The notes beneath the pieces were generated by a model that made no database searches, was not told the DNA's origin, and saw only the letters and a program-made list of their open reading frames with translations. From contig JADKJL010000009.1 of assembly GCA_016721015.1 (NCBI GenBank), forward strand, positions 434,001 through 498,000: a stretch of DNA of 64,000 bases, given 5' to 3'. Shown here piece after piece: positions 18,136 through 26,251 of the stretch (the stretch's first letter is position 1; every line of letters starts with the position of its first letter). Source of the stretch: Lysobacterales bacterium. GTDB taxonomy: Bacteria > Pseudomonadota > Gammaproteobacteria > Xanthomonadales > Rhodanobacteraceae. Position numbers and translations under genes: made by a program.

Positions 18136-20553
18136 ATGCGGATCATGAGCACGAAACTCCCTGCAGAAAACATGGACGCGCCGATCCCGATGTCGAATCC
18201 GCTTTCACCTCCCCGTCGCTGGCGACGCTGGTCGCGCAGATGCGGTGTGTCACTCCTTGTGATGCTGGTGGTGGCCTTGATTCTTGATCGCCTGTTTCCA
18301 CTGCCGCTGCCCGATCGGAATCGCGGCAGCACGGTCGTACTGGCGCGCGATGGATCGCCTCTGCGAGCTTTTGCCGATGCCGAGGGCATCTGGAGTTATC
18401 CCATTGCACTGGAGGATGTTTCGCCCTTGTATATTGAGGCGCTGGTTGGATATGAAGACCGCTGGTTCTGGGATCACCCGGGCATCAATCCGATCGCGGC
18501 CCTGCGCGCATTTGGCCAGATGGCCGCCAATCGTCGAATCGTATCTGGCGGATCGACCCTGACCATGCAGGTCGCACGCATCCTCGAACCGCATTCGCGC
18601 AGCTTCGGCGGCAAGCTGCGCCAGAGCCTGCGCGCGTTGCAGCTCGAAGCGCATTTTTCAAAGCGCGAGATCCTCGAACTCTATCTCGACAACGCGCCAT
18701 TCGGTGGCACCTTGCAAGGCGTCGAGGCGGCATCTTGGGCGTATCTCGGGCATTCCTCGAAACAGCTTTCGCATGCCGAAGCCGCCCTGCTTGCCGTGCT
18801 GCCGCAGGCGCCCAGTCGCTTGCGTCCTGATCGTGAAGCCGAAGCGGCGCGCACGGCACGCGACAAGGTGCTCGATCGCATGGCCACGCTCGATGTTTGG
18901 ACACCGGCCGAGGTTCGCGATGCGCGCATTGAATCGGTGGTTGCGCGCACCTTGCAGCCACCGCTGAGCGCAGCCCTGCTCGCGCGCCGATTGCACAACG
19001 ATCATCCGCATGATCATCGCATCACGACGACGATCGATATCGAATTGCAGCGCAGCGTGCAGGATCGCGTCAGCAACTACCTCGCGCGCCTGCCCGAGCG
19101 CACGTCGGCTGCGCTGCTGGTCGTTGACAATCGCGATCTGACCACGCTGGCCTATGTCGGCTCGGCATTGTTCGGCGACGAGGCGCGCCTCGGCCATGTC
19201 GACATGGTGCGTGCATGGCGTTCGCCCGGATCGACTCTGAAACCATTCCTGTATGGCCTTGCCCTCGATGATGGCCTGATCCATTCGGAAAGCCTGCTGA
19301 TCGATGCGCCACAATCCTTTGGCGGCTATCGCCCGGGCAACTTCGACAGCGCCTTCAACGGCCCGGTCGGTGCGGCAGAAGCGCTGCGCCTGTCGCTGAA
19401 TGTCCCGGCGGTCGACCTGCTTGATCGCGTAGGCGCGGCACGATTCACCGCGCGACTGGCCAACACCGGCCTGCAACTGCGCCTGCCGCGCGGCGTCGAG
19501 CCGAATCTTTCGATCATTCTCGGCGGTGTCGGTGCGCGCATGGAGGATCTTGCCGGTGCTTATGCCGCACTCAATCGCAAAGGCGTGGGTGGCATCATCC
19601 GCTATTCGCCCGACGACCCGTTGATCGAGCGCCGCGTGGTTTCCGAAGGTGCCGCATGGATCATTCGCGAAATCCTCGAAGCAAATCCGCGCCCGGGCTA
19701 TCGGCCCGGCACCTTCGATACCGGATCGCGGCCGAGAGTCGCCTGGAAAACCGGCACCAGCTACGGCTACCGTGACGCCTGGGCAATCGGCGGCACCCGT
19801 CAGTACACGGTCGCGGTCTGGATTGGACGCCCGGATGGAACGCCACTACCCGGCCAATATGGTGCGGTGACCGCCTTGCCCCTGATGTTTCAGGTCGTCG
19901 ACAGCTTGCCGCGAACGGCACTCTCGTCGGTTCCTGAAGCGCCGCCGGCCAGCGTCGGCGAAACCGAGATCTGCTGGCCGCTCGGCCTGGCCTTCGACGA
20001 AAAGCATCCGGAGCGCTGTCAGCAGAAACACACGGCGTGGACACTCGATGGCGTCGTGCCGCCAACCTTGCCGGAGCGTGACGCGCGCAGCTGGAACACC
20101 GGCCTGCTCCACGTGCGAATCGATGCGCGCAACGGCTCGCGCCTGAGCCCCGGCTGCAGCGCGCCATCATTCCGTGAAATCGACATCCCGCTGTGGCCAT
20201 CGCTGGCCTATCCGTGGCTTTCGCGTGATCTGCGCCGACGCTCGAGCCTGCCGCCGCTGGCTGCGCAATGTGCCGATAACGGAATTGAATCAACCCAGAC
20301 GTTGCGAATCGACGGCATCGCCGACAACGCCACTATCGCGCGTGCACCAAACAGCGACAACGCGGCCATCGTCCGACTGCGTGCGCTCGGCGCGAATGGT
20401 GAAGTGGCGTGGCTGGTCAATGGCCGTCTGCAGGCAACCACGCAGGATTCCCAAGCGTGGGAGTACGAGTGCAACGAGACCGGTGACCAGGCCATCACCG
20501 CGATGACCGATGCCGGGCGCTGGGCGCAGGTGCGGGTGCGTGTATTGCGTTGA
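18136..20553 (+). CDS. pbpC: Penicillin-binding protein 1C (bifunctional glycosyltransferase/transpeptidase)
   Basis: 805 aa class A penicillin-binding protein. One membrane segment at about 37-54 anchors it in the inner membrane. The glycosyltransferase domain carries EDRWFWDHPGI (Glu107) and GGSTLTMQVAR. The transpeptidase domain carries SPGSTLKP (Ser366, Lys369), SLN and KTGTS (Lys538). The C-terminal BiPBP_C-like domain follows. E. coli PBP1C pairs with the macroglobulin YfhM; no such gene lies next to this one. The start at 18136 lacks a clear ribosome site, and ATGs at codons 4 and 13 are alternatives. Confidence 0.92.
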   Translation: MRIMSTKLPAENMDAPIPMSNPLSPPRRWRRWSRRCGVSLLVMLVVALILDRLFPLPLPDRNRGSTVVLARDGSPLRAFADAEGIWSYPIALEDVSPLYIEALVGYEDRWFWDHPGINPIAALRAFGQMAANRRIVSGGSTLTMQVARILEPHSRSFGGKLRQSLRALQLEAHFSKREILELYLDNAPFGGTLQGVEAASWAYLGHSSKQLSHAEAALLAVLPQAPSRLRPDREAEAARTARDKVLDRMATLDVWTPAEVRDARIESVVARTLQPPLSAALLARRLHNDHPHDHRITTTIDIELQRSVQDRVSNYLARLPERTSAALLVVDNRDLTTLAYVGSALFGDEARLGHVDMVRAWRSPGSTLKPFLYGLALDDGLIHSESLLIDAPQSFGGYRPGNFDSAFNGPVGAAEALRLSLNVPAVDLLDRVGAARFTARLANTGLQLRLPRGVEPNLSIILGGVGARMEDLAGAYAALNRKGVGGIIRYSPDDPLIERRVVSEGAAWIIREILEANPRPGYRPGTFDTGSRPRVAWKTGTSYGYRDAWAIGGTRQYTVAVWIGRPDGTPLPGQYGAVTALPLMFQVVDSLPRTALSSVPEAPPASVGETEICWPLGLAFDEKHPERCQQKHTAWTLDGVVPPTLPERDARSWNTGLLHVRIDARNGSRLSPGCSAPSFREIDIPLWPSLAYPWLSRDLRRRSSLPPLAAQCADNGIESTQTLRIDGIADNATIARAPNSDNAAIVRLRALGANGEVAWLVNGRLQATTQDSQAWEYECNETGDQAITAMTDAGRWAQVRVRVLR

Positions 20554-20581
20554 CTGCAGGCATTGCGGCAGTCCTCCGCAA

Positions 20582-20607
20582 TGTGGGAGGGACTTCAGTC
20601 CCGATGC
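20582..20607 (+). repeat. REP-like palindrome
   Basis: TGTGGGAGGGACTTCAGTCC then CGATGC. A GGGA/TCCC stem closes CTTCAG, with the fixed flanks GGAG and CGA. It shares this frame, but not the stem bases, with the elements at 25098-25116 and 47935-47960. Confidence 0.65.
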
Positions 20608-20680
20608 TCGTGCTTGCAATGGCGAAACGCATCCTGCTCCGGGCCGGGTAGAATCCGCTCTTTGCATCCGGAGCCGCCCC

Positions 20681-21163
20681 ATGCCCTCTTTCGATATCGT
20701 CTCCAAACTCGATTCGCACGAACTGACCAACGCGGTCGATCAGGCCAATCGCGAACTCGACAAGCGCTTCGATTTCAAGGGTACCGGCGCCACCTTCGAA
20801 CTCAATGATGGCGTCGTCTTGCTCAAGGCCGATGCCGAATTCCGACTAAAGCAGATGCAGGACATCCTGCTGCAGCGGCTAAGCGCACGCGGCATCGATG
20901 TGCGCTGCGTCGACATCGCCGATCCCGACGTGAACCTCGCCACCGCGCGCCAGAACGTCAGTCTCAAGCAAGGCATCGAGCAGGCGCTGGCCAAGAAGAT
21001 CATCAAGCTGATCAAGGATTCCGGCAGCAAGGTGCAGGCCCAGATCCAGGGCGACCAGTTGCGTGTCATCGGCAAGAAACGCGACGAACTGCAGGACACC
21101 ATCGCCCTGCTGCGCAAGAGTGAAATCGAGATGCCGCTGCAGTTCGAGAATTTCCGCGATTGA
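20681..21163 (+). CDS. YajQ family nucleotide-binding protein
   Basis: 160 aa, matching the family throughout: MPSFDIVSKLD at the start, RFDFKGTGATFEL, then KIIKLIKDSGSKVQAQIQGDQLRV and the end SEIEMPLQFENFRD. The fold is two RRM-like domains. Family members bind nucleic acid or nucleotides, and a Xanthomonas homologue has been described as a cyclic-di-GMP effector; whether this one is cannot be seen here. GGAG is 8 bases before the ATG at 20681; the longer open frame upstream is spurious. Confidence 0.92.
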   Translation: MPSFDIVSKLDSHELTNAVDQANRELDKRFDFKGTGATFELNDGVVLLKADAEFRLKQMQDILLQRLSARGIDVRCVDIADPDVNLATARQNVSLKQGIEQALAKKIIKLIKDSGSKVQAQIQGDQLRVIGKKRDELQDTIALLRKSEIEMPLQFENFRD

Positions 21164-21190
21164 GCCAGTCAACAGACGATGGCACCGAAA

Positions 21191-21507
21191 ATGGATATTT
21201 AAGAACTCGAACTGCATGATGCGAACCTGCCTGGCGTGAGTCTGGATCCGCTCAAACAGACAGTTGAAGTCAGGCTTGCCTATTATCCAGACGAGCATGC
21301 CTCGGAAACGATTCTCGGCACTCTTCACTTCAGCGGAGTGAGACATTTCAATCAGCTGCTGAATCCTGATTTGCTGGAAGAACATTTCTCTGCCGGCAAT
21401 GTGAGCCAAGGGTATCGGGCGAGCGTCCCGGACTCAGCTATCTCGATTTGGCCCGTGGCCTCATCGCAGTCACGGCGGTGTCGGTCGAACTTGTTGACTG
21501 CATCTGA
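21191..21507 (+). pseudogene. Decayed gene for a small uncharacterised protein
   Basis: From the ATG at 21191 the fourth codon is TAA. Reading on in the same frame gives convincing protein (ELELHDANLPGVSLDP, then VRLAYYPDEHASE and FSGVRHFNQLL). Near 21417, after NVSQGYR, the sense passes to another frame reading GERPGLSYLDLARGLIAV and a natural stop at 21505. One missing G in the GGG run at 21417-21419 would restore it. So there is one nonsense codon and one frameshift. The family was not recognised with certainty; it resembles short DUF proteins found beside immunity genes. Confidence 0.6.
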
Positions 21508-21535
21508 AAGGCCAAGCCAAGCCACCCACCTGCAA

Positions 21536-24500
21536 TCAGGCTTTCCGCCCGATCAACTGCGTTACCAGTGAGCGCAGAGCCAGTGGCTTGAGCGGTTTGT
21601 GCAGCAGTTGACAACCGGCGGCGGCGACCGCATCGGCGACTGCCTTGCCGTGATCGGCGGTGATGATCACGCACGGAATCAGCGCAGCCGTCGGGCCCAG
21701 CGCGTCGCGAAGTTCGAGTCCACTGACATGATCGTCGAGGTGGTAGTCGAGCAGGAGCAGGTCGGCGCCATGCGCGGCGAACAGTCGACGCGCCGCTTCA
21801 GGAGTTTGCGCCGCATGCACTTCCGCTTTCCATGCGCCAAGCAGATCCTGCATCGCCTTGAGCACGGCCGGATCGTTGTCGACGACCAACAGACGCAGAC
21901 GGGGAAGTGGCGGTTCGCTTGCAGCCGCCGTGGGCGCTGGCAAGTCCATCGGCGACGTCATCGGCACCTCGATCGAAAAGGCCGTGCCACGACCAACCCG
22001 TGATTCAAGGTGCAAGCGATGCTTGAGCAATCGCGCAATGCGTTCGGCAATCGCAAGTCCGAGGCCGAGGCCTTCGCCCGAATGCCCCAGGCGGCGAAAC
22101 TCCTCGAAGATCAGTTCGCGGTCGGCATGGGCAATGCCAGGCCCGGTATCCCACACCTCGATCGAAAGATTCCTGCCGCGCCGTCGGCAGCCCAGCACGA
22201 TTCGACCGCTGCGCGTATGGCGTACGGCATTGGCGAGAAAGTTCTGCACGATCCGTCGCAACAGCTGGGGATCGCTACGCACCCAGGCACGCGAAGCCAC
22301 GCAATCCAGACGCAGCCCCCGCTGCTCGGCGAGCACGCTGAATTCGGCGGCCAGGCTTCGCAGCCATTCATCGATCGGAAAAGCCTCGACCCTGACGCTC
22401 ATGCGTCCGCCGTCGAGGCGCGAGATATCGAGCAATCCGCCGAGCAGATTCTCAGCCGAGGTCAGCGCGCCATCGATATTGATGACCGACTCGCGATATT
22501 CGACATGGGTCAGGCGCTGGGCCAGTGCATGCGTGAACAGATGCGCCGCGTTCAATGGCTGGGCGAGATCATGGCTGATTGCGGCGAGAAAACGGGATTT
22601 TGCGAGGTTGGCCTTTTCCGCTTCCTGGCGAGCCAGATCCAGTTCGGAAGTGCGTTCGATGACGCGCTGCTCGAGGTTCTCGGCAACACTCTTCAACTCG
22701 CTTTCGTTGCGCCGGAACTCGGTGACATCGGTGAACGTCGCCACGAATCCACCGCCCGGCATCGGATTGCCGCGAATCTCGACGACCCGATCACCGCTCG
22801 CGCCCGGAAACCGGCGCTCCGCGACATAGCGCGTGCCGGCGCGCATGTGGTCGACGCGCTTGCGCACCTCGTCGGCGACCGAACGACTCGCGCCCAGCCC
22901 ATGCGCGAGGTTCCAGCGCACCAGATCGGCCACCGGCACGCCGACCCGCAACAATTCCGGTGGATAGCCGAACAGCTCCGCATACGGCCGGTTCCAGGCA
23001 ACCAGACCGAGATCACGATCGACCACGCTGATGCCCTGGCTCATGTTCTCGAGCGCCGCTTCAAGGACACGTTGATTGAAGCGCAGATCCTGCGAAGTCT
23101 CCCCGACAATGTCGGCAACCGCTTCGAGCTCGACCGTCTGTTCCCGGCGCGCCACGGTCAGCAGCAGGCGTGCCGACGACGCGCCAATCACGGCGGCCAG
23201 TTCATGTTCGATGGCGGCGACCAGCGCCTCGGAGGCCGACGCACCGAAATCAGCGCCGACAAACAGGATTCGCACCTGCTCATCAGTCAGGAAGCGCAAG
23301 GCCAGCGCCTTCAGGTCGGCCACACCGACGCGGCCGCGCATGCCGGCCGATGAGGGATGCGCGAAACGTGAGCCGGCAACCACCACGAGCACGCCCAGAT
23401 TCGCTGCCAGGCTCACCACGACGGCGCGCGCCAGGCGACTCCAGTCGCCGAGACCGAGCAAATGTTCCGGTGCCAGCCATAGCTGGCCAAAGGGGCCGGT
23501 GGTGATCCATGGCAGCGATTCACCGGCGAGCAGAGGCAGCATCAGCACATACAGCCAGACCAGGCTGCCGGCGACCAGGCCGGCGCTGACCGCTCGCGCC
23601 CCCGTCTGTGGCCAATACACGGCGACAAGCACGCCCGGAGCAATCGCCGAAAGCGCCGAGAACGACACCGCGCCGATATCGGCCAGCGCATCATTGGCGA
23701 CCAGCACGCGGCTGTAGACCCAAGCCAGCAAGACAACGACAAGGATGATCAGGCGCCTTTGCATCAACACTTCTGCGCGCAGATCCCCGCCTACGGTTGC
23801 ACGGCCCCAGCCGGCACGCACGCGCAGTGGCGCAATCCAGTGATTGCCAATCATCAGGCTCAATGCCAGCGTGGCCACGACGACCATGCTGGTTGCCGCA
23901 CTGAGCCCACCGAGAAACGCCATCAGGGCCAATGCGCCGTGACCGGCCGCCAGTGGCAAGGCAAGCACATAAAGATCCGATGGCACGCCCATTGGCCCGA
24001 GCAGCGCTTCCCCGGCATGCGCCAGCGGCAGCAGCGGCAGTGCAATCAACAACATGTACAAGGGGAAAACCCAACGTGCGGTACGCACGTGCTGCGCATC
24101 GCGGCACTCGACCACGCCGGCGTGAAATTGATGCGGCAGGGTGAACACCGCCAGCGCGCCAAGCAGGATCAGCGACGGAAAACCCGCCGTCCCACCCGGC
24201 ACGGCCCGCACATCGGCGGCGGTGGGCGGAACATCCAGACCGAACCAGACCAGTGCGCCGAGTGCCAGCATGGCCGCCAGCTTGAACACGGATTCGAACG
24301 CCATGGCCAGCACGAGGCCGCGATTGTGTGCGTTGGCACTGGCCCGGCGCGCACCGAACAGCATCGCGAACAGGGCCATCGCCAGCGCCACCCACAGCGC
24401 GCTGTCCTGCCAGGCCGGCGCCGCAAGATCATTCCGACGCGCGAGCATGCCGTAGCTCATGGCGACCGATTTCAGCTGCAGGGCGATATAGGGAATGATG

Positions 24501-24874
24501 CCGATGACCGCGACTGCCGTGACCAGGGCCGCCAGCAGTGGACTGCGACCGAGGCGAATCGCGATCAGATCGGCCAGGGAACTGCTGTTGTGCGCACGCG
24601 CAATCGTGACCAGTCGCATGAGCAGGCCGATGCCGAATACATAGATCAGGATCGTGCCGACAAAAGTCGGTGGCAGCCACCAACCCGAGCGCAAGGCCTG
24701 GGTGACGGTGCCATAGAACGTCCACGAGGTGCAGTAGACAGCGAGCGACAATGCGTAGATCCAGGCCCAGTGGCGGGCGAAAATCTGTGGCCGTCGGTCA
24801 CCAAGAACGGCGACGCCGAAGAGCACGCCGAGCCAGAGTACACCGGCAGCGACGATGCTCAGGTCAGGCAGCAT
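21536..24874 (-). CDS. Hybrid sensor histidine kinase with N-terminal sodium:solute-symporter domain
   Basis: 1112 aa, five parts in order. A symporter-like membrane domain of about 13 helices spans roughly 1-560. A short linker is followed by a PAS domain with a PAC end (about 610-740). The HisKA domain contains the phospho-acceptor His768 in AISHDLAQPLNAA. The HATPase domain carries NFLANAVRHT, DTGPGI and GLGLGLAI. A C-terminal receiver has Asp1043 in LLLLDYHLDDH. This is the CbrA/NahK-like layout, in which the transporter-like part may sense a solute. No DNA-binding regulator is adjacent, so the output partner lies elsewhere. The ATG at 24874 begins a natural first helix; the frame extends upstream without sense. 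Confidence 0.9.
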   Translation of the reverse strand: MLPDLSIVAAGVLWLGVLFGVAVLGDRRPQIFARHWAWIYALSLAVYCTSWTFYGTVTQALRSGWWLPPTFVGTILIYVFGIGLLMRLVTIARAHNSSSLADLIAIRLGRSPLLAALVTAVAVIGIIPYIALQLKSVAMSYGMLARRNDLAAPAWQDSALWVALAMALFAMLFGARRASANAHNRGLVLAMAFESVFKLAAMLALGALVWFGLDVPPTAADVRAVPGGTAGFPSLILLGALAVFTLPHQFHAGVVECRDAQHVRTARWVFPLYMLLIALPLLPLAHAGEALLGPMGVPSDLYVLALPLAAGHGALALMAFLGGLSAATSMVVVATLALSLMIGNHWIAPLRVRAGWGRATVGGDLRAEVLMQRRLIILVVVLLAWVYSRVLVANDALADIGAVSFSALSAIAPGVLVAVYWPQTGARAVSAGLVAGSLVWLYVLMLPLLAGESLPWITTGPFGQLWLAPEHLLGLGDWSRLARAVVVSLAANLGVLVVVAGSRFAHPSSAGMRGRVGVADLKALALRFLTDEQVRILFVGADFGASASEALVAAIEHELAAVIGASSARLLLTVARREQTVELEAVADIVGETSQDLRFNQRVLEAALENMSQGISVVDRDLGLVAWNRPYAELFGYPPELLRVGVPVADLVRWNLAHGLGASRSVADEVRKRVDHMRAGTRYVAERRFPGASGDRVVEIRGNPMPGGGFVATFTDVTEFRRNESELKSVAENLEQRVIERTSELDLARQEAEKANLAKSRFLAAISHDLAQPLNAAHLFTHALAQRLTHVEYRESVINIDGALTSAENLLGGLLDISRLDGGRMSVRVEAFPIDEWLRSLAAEFSVLAEQRGLRLDCVASRAWVRSDPQLLRRIVQNFLANAVRHTRSGRIVLGCRRRGRNLSIEVWDTGPGIAHADRELIFEEFRRLGHSGEGLGLGLAIAERIARLLKHRLHLESRVGRGTAFSIEVPMTSPMDLPAPTAAASEPPLPRLRLLVVDNDPAVLKAMQDLLGAWKAEVHAAQTPEAARRLFAAHGADLLLLDYHLDDHVSGLELRDALGPTAALIPCVIITADHGKAVADAVAAAGCQLLHKPLKPLALRSLVTQLIGRKA

Positions 24875-24930
24875 GGGAGCGACTCTCAGCTGGCCAGCCG
24901 GGCAGCCTGCCGAATCGGTTTGCGCCGCGG

Positions 24931-25118
24931 GGTTCGCGTCGGAAGCCGCCTTCAGCGCCAGTCGCGCATCCCGGCCGGGATGCGCGCGCTGGAGGTTGCG
25001 GAGCGACCGCAACCTTCCTCTCCGTCGGTCCCGGCAAAGATCGTCTTGGGCCGATCATTCCCGGACTTCCGGACGGTGCCGTGGCACCGTGCGCTGAAAG
25101 CGACTTCTGTCGCGAATC
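24931..25118. repeat. Compound palindromic (twin REP / MITE-like) element
   Basis: The outer arms at 24931-24959 and 25091-25118 are imperfect inverted copies, both containing a TTCGCG-(A/T)C-GAAG core and ending TTCAGCGC. Between them lie a perfect 22-base palindrome (24964-24985, GCGCATCCCGG and its mirror), the stem GGTTGCGG/CCGCAACC (24994-25014) and ACGGTGCC/GGCACCGT (25073-25090). It fills most of the 291-base gap between the depolymerase stop and the kinase start. No coding frame is convincing. Confidence 0.65.
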
Positions 25119-25165
25119 TTGATGGACGAAGGCAAACACCGATTCGTCGCAAATACCTTTGACTT

Positions 25166-26251
25166 CTATTCCAGTGGCGCGCCCAGGGCGGCTGCCGCAT
25201 TTGCAAACCAGCGCATCTGCACGCCCTGGCGTGTGTCGTAGTCTGCTCCGGAATATCCCCACCAGTCCCAGCATGCTTTCGGATTCAACGGCGCATAACT
25301 TGCGCGGGTCTGAGGATATAGCACGACCAGGTGCATGGCATCGGCCCAACGGTTGTAACCGGCATCGCGGACAAACGCTTCGCCAACCGCATCGGCGTTC
25401 TGCAGGCAACCATGCAGGGCGATATGCAAGCCGCAGGTCTCACCCGCCGCGCAAGCCTTGGGAATGTAGACGAAGCCCTTGTCCGCCAGCATCGCGTCCT
25501 TTCCATCGGGCAGGTAGGCTTTCTGATCGAAGCGGCGCAATTCGCCATCGGCAGTTGTCGCTGCGCTCGGCTTGTCTGCGTAAAGTGCGGCGAGAATCTC
25601 GCCAGCCCCGTCGAATCCACAGCTTCCGATATACGGTACCTCGCTGGTCGTGCAAGCCGTGCCATTGGCATCGGTTGGAAAGGTATGCGCCATCTCGCGA
25701 CCATCGTCCTGCGTGACAATCGCGCCGCCGAGCTTGCGATAGAAATCAGCCGAATCCGTGCTGAGCGCGGCTGCCACCGTCTTGTCGAGGGTGCCATGCA
25801 TGATGAACACCTTGTCACCGGCCAATCCATTTAGTGAATCAATCACGCCGCTGGTCGCGCGTGCCTTCGCCGCCTCGACCAGACGATCGACATCGGGCAA
25901 CGTTTGCGTGGAGGGATTGAGACAGCTTGACAAGGCGGTCTCCAGACTTCCTTGCGCGCAACCGTACGGTCCGCCGGCGATCATGGCGACCCCGGCGATA
26001 TGGCTGGAGAAGGCCATATGCACCTGGGTCGCCATGTACGCCCCCGACGACAGCCCCGAAACTGTCGTCCGCGATGCATCCAGCTTGAGCTTCGGCAGCG
26101 GCGCGCCGGCAGGCTCGCCGCTGCAGGCGCTCAATGCCGCCCCGATCAGGCAAAGCATCGACGTCGCCAGCGCAATCCGCACAGGCAGGGACACACGACC
26201 CCTGCCTGGCAATGCCCTCGCCGCATCGTGCAAGCGCGTGGAATCAGACAT
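25166..26251 (-). CDS. Lipoprotein poly(3-hydroxybutyrate) depolymerase family esterase
   Basis: 361 aa. The N-terminal lipoprotein signal has lipobox LSAC (Cys43). The mature alpha/beta-hydrolase carries the nucleophile motif GLSSG (Ser68 in VSGLSSGAYMATQ), the phrase IMHGTLDKTV, and the late motif CGLHIALHGCLQN that is typical of short-chain PHA depolymerases with the type-2 catalytic layout. It is probably fixed to a membrane on the periplasmic or outer side and degrades PHB or related esters. Its ATG overlaps the stop of the upstream TonB receptor gene as TGATG, so the two are translationally coupled. The exact polymer is inferred. Confidence 0.85.
   Translation of the reverse strand: MSDSTRLHDAARALPGRGRVSLPVRIALATSMLCLIGAALSACSGEPAGAPLPKLKLDASRTTVSGLSSGAYMATQVHMAFSSHIAGVAMIAGGPYGCAQGSLETALSSCLNPSTQTLPDVDRLVEAAKARATSGVIDSLNGLAGDKVFIMHGTLDKTVAAALSTDSADFYRKLGGAIVTQDDGREMAHTFPTDANGTACTTSEVPYIGSCGFDGAGEILAALYADKPSAATTADGELRRFDQKAYLPDGKDAMLADKGFVYIPKACAAGETCGLHIALHGCLQNADAVGEAFVRDAGYNRWADAMHLVVLYPQTRASYAPLNPKACWDWWGYSGADYDTRQGVQMRWFANAAAALGAPLE

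Noticed and set aside
22010..23353. 447-codon plus-strand frame
   Set aside because: Antisense to the sensor kinase; produced by high GC third-position bias.
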